Part shown: positions 5,674-6,737 of the stretch, piece by piece | Layout: the number at the start of each line of letters is the position of its first letter | How positions within the stretch are numbered: position 1 is the stretch's first letter | Made by a program: the position numbers and the translations under genes | Assembly: GCA_959026535.1 (NCBI GenBank) | Contig: CAUFMB010000074.1 | Location: forward strand, 1 to 6,737 | Origin: an uncultured Collinsella sp. | Lineage (GTDB): Bacteria; Actinomycetota; Coriobacteriia; Coriobacteriales; Coriobacteriaceae | Reading direction: 5' to 3' | Length of the DNA stretch: 6,737 nucleotides | Notes under the pieces: model-generated | The model's input: the letters and a program-made list of their open reading frames with translations, nothing else | Told to the model about the DNA's origin: nothing | Databases searched by the model: none

Positions 5674-5790
5674 GTGTCCTGGGGCAGACCTCTCAGCTGG
5701 GGATCTTTTCAGGGCCTTGACCAAGGAGGTCGAAAGGATCTACTAGCATGCCCGGTGGACCCGTTTTCAAGGTCCGAAAAGACACAGCGA
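5669..5790 (+). ncRNA. Candidate structured RNA with possible pseudoknot
   Basis: TCGCTGTGTC (5669-5678) and GACACAGCGA (5781-5790) form a perfect 10-bp closing stem. Inside it are GGGCA (5682-5686) / TGCCC (5749-5753), GATCTTTTC (5702-5710) / GAAAGGATC (5732-5740) with nine pairs, and GGACC (5757-5761) / GGTCC (5771-5775). In addition, GACCTC (5687-5692) pairs with GAGGTC (5726-5731), which crosses the nine-pair stem as an H-type pseudoknot. The two 3' strands abut without a gap. Competing pairings exist (5705-5716 with 5771-5781). Wobble pairs T5706-G5736 and G5714-T5773 would be A-C mismatches on the other strand, which favours plus-strand RNA. It starts four bases after a stop codon, so it may be a 3' UTR element rather than a separate gene. 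I cannot assign it to a known RNA family. Confidence 0.45.
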
Positions 5791-5794
5791 AGGT

Positions 5795-5814
5795 AAACGG
5801 CTAGCAATGTCGCT
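5795..5814 (+). repeat. Imperfect direct repeat, right copy
   Basis: This is the right-hand partner of 5652-5673. It shares AAACGG, CTAGCAAT and CGCT with two small indels, and lies four bases beyond the closing stem of the structured element. Confidence 0.6.
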
Positions 5815-5850
5815 TTGGTGATTCTGACGCATCCCGTTTAAGAGGTATTC

Positions 5851-5877
5851 AAAAAGAGGCGCCCGTTGGACGCCTCT
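5851..5877 (-). terminator. Intrinsic terminator of the carboxypeptidase gene
   Basis: Read on the minus strand, AGAGGCG (5877-5871) pairs with CGCCTCT (5861-5855), around a nine-base loop in which CC and GG can also pair. A run of five T follows (complement of A5851-5855). It lies about 30 bp after the minus-strand stop codon. No T-run follows it in the plus direction, so it should act on the minus strand only. Confidence 0.85.
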
Positions 5878-5906
5878 CCAATCTCAAATGTAATGTTCCC
5901 CCAGCC

Positions 5907-6725
5907 CTACATCTCAGGAGCCTTGGCGACGGTCTCGCTTTCTGCTGTGAGCGGGCGGTTGTCGATGCGACGGCCCAAGCGATCGAGCTTCACAAGGAGC
6001 CATTCAATGGGATTCGGCCCTGCGCCTTCCTCGTCGGCAACTAGGTCCATGACGGCGATCTTGGTGCCGTCCTGCTTGAGCGTGACGCTACCCACCTTGT
6101 CGCCCACATGCACCGTGCCCGAAAGATCGTCGTAGCTAATCTTTTCGGTCACCTTGCCGGCAAGGGAAAACACGGTCGCTTGCGCCGTGGGATCGGCGAG
6201 TGTGGCGTCGATCGTCTTATCCGTCCAGTCGGTTTGGCCAATGCGCGCCATAAGCGGGTTGCCGTTGGCGGTCTTTTCCTGCGTGTTGGCGATTGCGACC
6301 GCCGCCTTGTGACCGTAGTACCAATTGGCAAGGGTTGCGGTATCGGTAAAGCGCTGGTCGGTGGTGGTGGAGTTCAAAATAACGGTGTAGATCTCGTCGC
6401 CGTCGCGGTTGTAGGCGCTCGTAAAGCAATAGCCCGCGTCGTCGGTGGTGCCGGTCTTGCCACCGATGTTGCCATCTTGGCCCAGCAAATAGTTATGCGT
6501 GTCCATGGAATGCGAATGGTCGGTGCCGTCGGCGCCCGTGACTTCGATCCAGGAATCCTCGCTCGCTACGACCTCGCGGATCGTGTCGTTTTTCATGGCC
6601 TCCTGCATCATCAGCGCTACGTCGTGTGCGGTTGAGTGCATATCGCCAGCCCACTCATCGAAGTCCAGACCATGCGGGTTTTCAAAAGGCTCTGTTAGAC
6701 CAGGATTGACATGCCGACCTGCCGG
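5907..6725 (-). CDS. D-alanyl-D-alanine carboxypeptidase (S11 family), 3' part
   Basis: The enzyme removes the terminal D-Ala from peptidoglycan pentapeptides outside the cell membrane. The visible frame ends at TAG 5907-5909. It contains NPHGLDFDEWAGD just before the internal Met at 6641, and the KTG box in IGGKTGTTDDAGYC (near 6456-6458), the third active-site motif of S11 penicillin-binding proteins. Residues about 115-200 counted from Met 6641 match the beta-rich PBP5 C-terminal domain. The last 40 residues include a weakly amphipathic helix (PIEWLLVKLDRLGRR) that could contact the membrane. The SXXK and SXN motifs and the signal peptide would lie upstream, beyond the window. An in-frame TAG at 6726-6728, and GMS in a neighbouring frame just before NPGLTEPFENPHG, suggest a frameshift near 6705-6710. 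The coordinates given are the open part only. Confidence 0.85.
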   Translation of the reverse strand, partial: PAGRHVNPGLTEPFENPHGLDFDEWAGDMHSTAHDVALMMQEAMKNDTIREVVASEDSWIEVTGADGTDHSHSMDTHNYLLGQDGNIGGKTGTTDDAGYCFTSAYNRDGDEIYTVILNSTTTDQRFTDTATLANWYYGHKAAVAIANTQEKTANGNPLMARIGQTDWTDKTIDATLADPTAQATVFSLAGKVTEKISYDDLSGTVHVGDKVGSVTLKQDGTKIAVMDLVADEEGAGPNPIEWLLVKLDRLGRRIDNRPLTAESETVAKAPEM

Positions 6726-6737
6726 CTAACTCGCCGT

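Noticed and set aside
5669..5790. SRP RNA, 6S RNA, tmRNA or a self-cleaving ribozyme
   Set aside because: The conserved SRP tetraloop and GGAAG..AGC core, the long 6S bubble hairpin and the tRNA-like end of tmRNA are all absent. The helix order does not fit the HDV, hammerhead or pistol folds as I know them.
5652..5814. Classical insertion element with target-site duplication
   Set aside because: The flanking repeats do not abut the terminal stem on the right (a four-base gap remains before AAACGG) and overlap it on the left, so a clean target-site duplication is not shown.

Overview
The window looks like chromosome from a moderately high-GC Gram-positive bacterium. The style of the proteins (an orphan actinobacterial-type AAA+ ATPase, and a DD-carboxypeptidase with the phrase NPHGLDFDEWAGD) together with tRNA genes that encode their CCA tail suggest class Coriobacteriia, perhaps Collinsella. 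This assignment rests on remembered family resemblance, not on a search. No integrase, transposase, plasmid replication gene or CRISPR array is visible.

Layout. (1) 1-55 is the 3' part of a tRNA-Arg(ACG), followed by a strong intrinsic terminator. A 108-bp stretch that includes the last 20 nt of the tRNA and this terminator is repeated 190 bp further on (36-143 and 226-334), and the two copies are separated by GC-rich hairpins. (2) 432-2873 encodes an 813-residue cytosolic protein with TPR-like repeats near its C-terminus. (3) 2963-3016 is an unusual tandem array of six TGYTAAA heptamers spaced 9,10,9,10,9 bp. It lies just upstream of 3036-4118, an orphan AAA+ ATPase with a C-terminal winged helix. 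(4) 4168-4222 contains a perfect 19-bp inverted repeat. (5) 4285-4458 is a complete tRNA-Ser(GCU) transcription unit with promoter, tRNA and terminator. (6) 4595-5665 encodes a protein with a basic N-terminal region, a TM2 membrane domain and an unrecognised C-terminal region. (7) 5669-5790 is a predicted structured RNA closed by a perfect 10-bp stem, with a possible pseudoknot, and is flanked by imperfect direct repeats. (8) 5851-5877 and 5907-6725 are the terminator and 3' part of a D-Ala-D-Ala carboxypeptidase on the minus strand. Its reading frame appears broken close to the window edge.

The genes do not form an obvious single pathway. The two tRNA loci, the carboxypeptidase and perhaps the TPR protein look like ordinary chromosome. 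The ATPase with its heptamer array, the TM2 protein and the RNA-like element look more like accessory cargo. The best candidates for something undescribed are the heptamer array paired with the ATPase, the pseudoknot-like RNA element at 5669-5790, and the duplicated tRNA 3' end.
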